This document shows, piece by piece, positions 6,311-6,618 of a DNA stretch of 6,618 nucleotides. Numbering within the stretch: the first letter of the stretch is position 1; every line of letters starts with the position of its first letter. The notes below the pieces were generated by a model. It ran no database searches and had not been told where the DNA came from. It worked only from the letters and a program-made list of their open reading frames with translations. A program made the translations under genes and the position numbers. The stretch lies in the NCBI GenBank assembly GCA_004524595.1, contig SDOA01000172.1:1-6618 (forward strand), given 5' to 3'. This DNA is from Candidatus Thorarchaeota archaeon (lineage in GTDB: Archaea > Asgardarchaeota > Thorarchaeia > Thorarchaeales > Thorarchaeaceae).

Positions 6311-6340
6311 AAAAAGAAGAAGGAGTAAATCTCCTTCTTC
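6311..6340 (-). terminator. Strong intrinsic-type terminator of the MFS transporter gene
   Basis: GAAGAAGGAG (6316-6325) and CTCCTTCTTC (6331-6340) form a perfect 10-bp stem around a 5-nt loop. On the minus strand the stem is followed at once by five T (6315-6311). It lies 29 nt after the transporter's TAG. The orientation of the T-tract assigns it to the minus strand, and it separates the transporter from the GT87 pair. Confidence 0.85.
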
Positions 6341-6369
6341 CTAATTTCTACTGCATTATTTCAGCTGCT

Positions 6370-6618
6370 CTACCTGATGGCTCGAGATGAATAGATGGAC
6401 GAAGCAAATGCAATCATTGCAAATAGTGAGAGAATTGATGAGAACTCCCATCCCAGTCCAAGAAGTAATGCAGTGCTGAATGAACCTCCTGCAATAGCTG
6501 AATCTACACCTGCAGAATAAATGGCCATTCCCTTTGCATCAGATTCTCTTGAGACAAGAGAAACATATGAATTCAAAGCGATGTTTGTTATTGCAAGACC
6601 AAAACCAACAGTTAGTGC
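6370..6618 (-). CDS. MFS transporter, C-terminal fragment (5'-partial)
   Basis: The frame is open to the window edge, so only the last 82 residues are seen; a TTG at 6576 is internal. The fragment reads ALTVGFGLAITNIALNSYVS, then SLVSRESDAKGMAIYSAGVD, a helix with GGSFSTALLLGLGW, a last helix SSILSLFAMIAFASS and the tail RAIR. This matches the final three helices of a 12-helix major facilitator superfamily carrier: the Gly-rich TM10, the SRESDAKG loop like the family's PPEERG, then TM11 and TM12. The substrate cannot be told from this part; drug or sugar efflux-type carriers share the pattern. The gene ends at its own terminator, so it is a separate unit from the glycosyltransferase pair. Confidence 0.8.
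   Translation of the reverse strand, partial: ALTVGFGLAITNIALNSYVSLVSRESDAKGMAIYSAGVDSAIAGGSFSTALLLGLGWEFSSILSLFAMIAFASSIYSSRAIR

Larger units (their letters stand above)
5985..6369. other. 385-nt intergenic region upstream of the membrane-protein operon
   Basis: The region holds the ribosome-binding site of the 186-aa protein at its left end, a terminator of the transporter gene at its right end (6311-6340) and, between them, one open stretch on the minus strand (6128-6268) that could be a small gene or relic. No RNA gene, riboswitch or tandem repeat is evident. The promoter for the GT87 pair should lie here. Confidence 0.6.

Noticed and set aside
1..6618. Defence system, CRISPR array, mobile element or toxin-antitoxin pair
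   Set aside because: No transposase, integrase, nuclease, helicase or repeat-spacer pattern is seen on either strand, and every sizeable coding region is accounted for by the genes listed.

Overview
The window looks archaeal, probably an Asgard lineage of the Thorarchaeia type (tentative; no marker gene is present). The reasons are a secreted protein that ends in a Thr-rich stalk, one membrane helix and a KRRK tail; a GT87-type membrane glycosyltransferase; a mix of Shine-Dalgarno-led and apparently leaderless genes with A/T-rich boxes at archaeal TATA distance; and moderate-to-low GC with very A/T-rich intergenic stretches. No rRNA, tRNA, CRISPR array, insertion sequence or phage gene was seen.

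Layout from left to right: (1) 1-1929 (+), the 3' part of a large, tryptophan-rich, membrane-anchored surface protein, followed by a hairpin plus T-tract terminator. (2) Convergent to it, 1971-2621 (-), a short-type transaldolase, then after a 293-nt A/T-rich spacer 2915-3571 (-), ribulose-phosphate 3-epimerase; both belong to the non-oxidative pentose phosphate pathway. (3) About 3718-4159 (+), the wreck of a GltD/NfnB-like FAD/NAD(P)H oxidoreductase, with one frameshift and loss of the whole middle of the protein. (4) 4156-5430 (-), a GT87 polyprenyl-phosphate-sugar-dependent glycosyltransferase, overlapping by 7 nt the end of 5424-5984 (-), an unknown protein with about six membrane segments; the two look translationally coupled. 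(5) 5985-6369, a 385-nt gap holding a possible small ORF or gene relic and a very clean intrinsic terminator. (6) 6370-6618 (-), the C-terminal end of a major facilitator superfamily transporter that runs off the window.

Functionally the window combines central sugar-phosphate metabolism (epimerase and transaldolase, which with a transketolase and ribose-5-phosphate isomerase elsewhere would make pentose phosphates) with cell-envelope functions (surface protein, glycosyltransferase, unknown membrane protein, transporter). I found no convincing new defence or mobile system. The points most worth a second look are the glycosyltransferase/unknown membrane protein pair, the Trp-rich surface protein, and the collapsed oxidoreductase gene.
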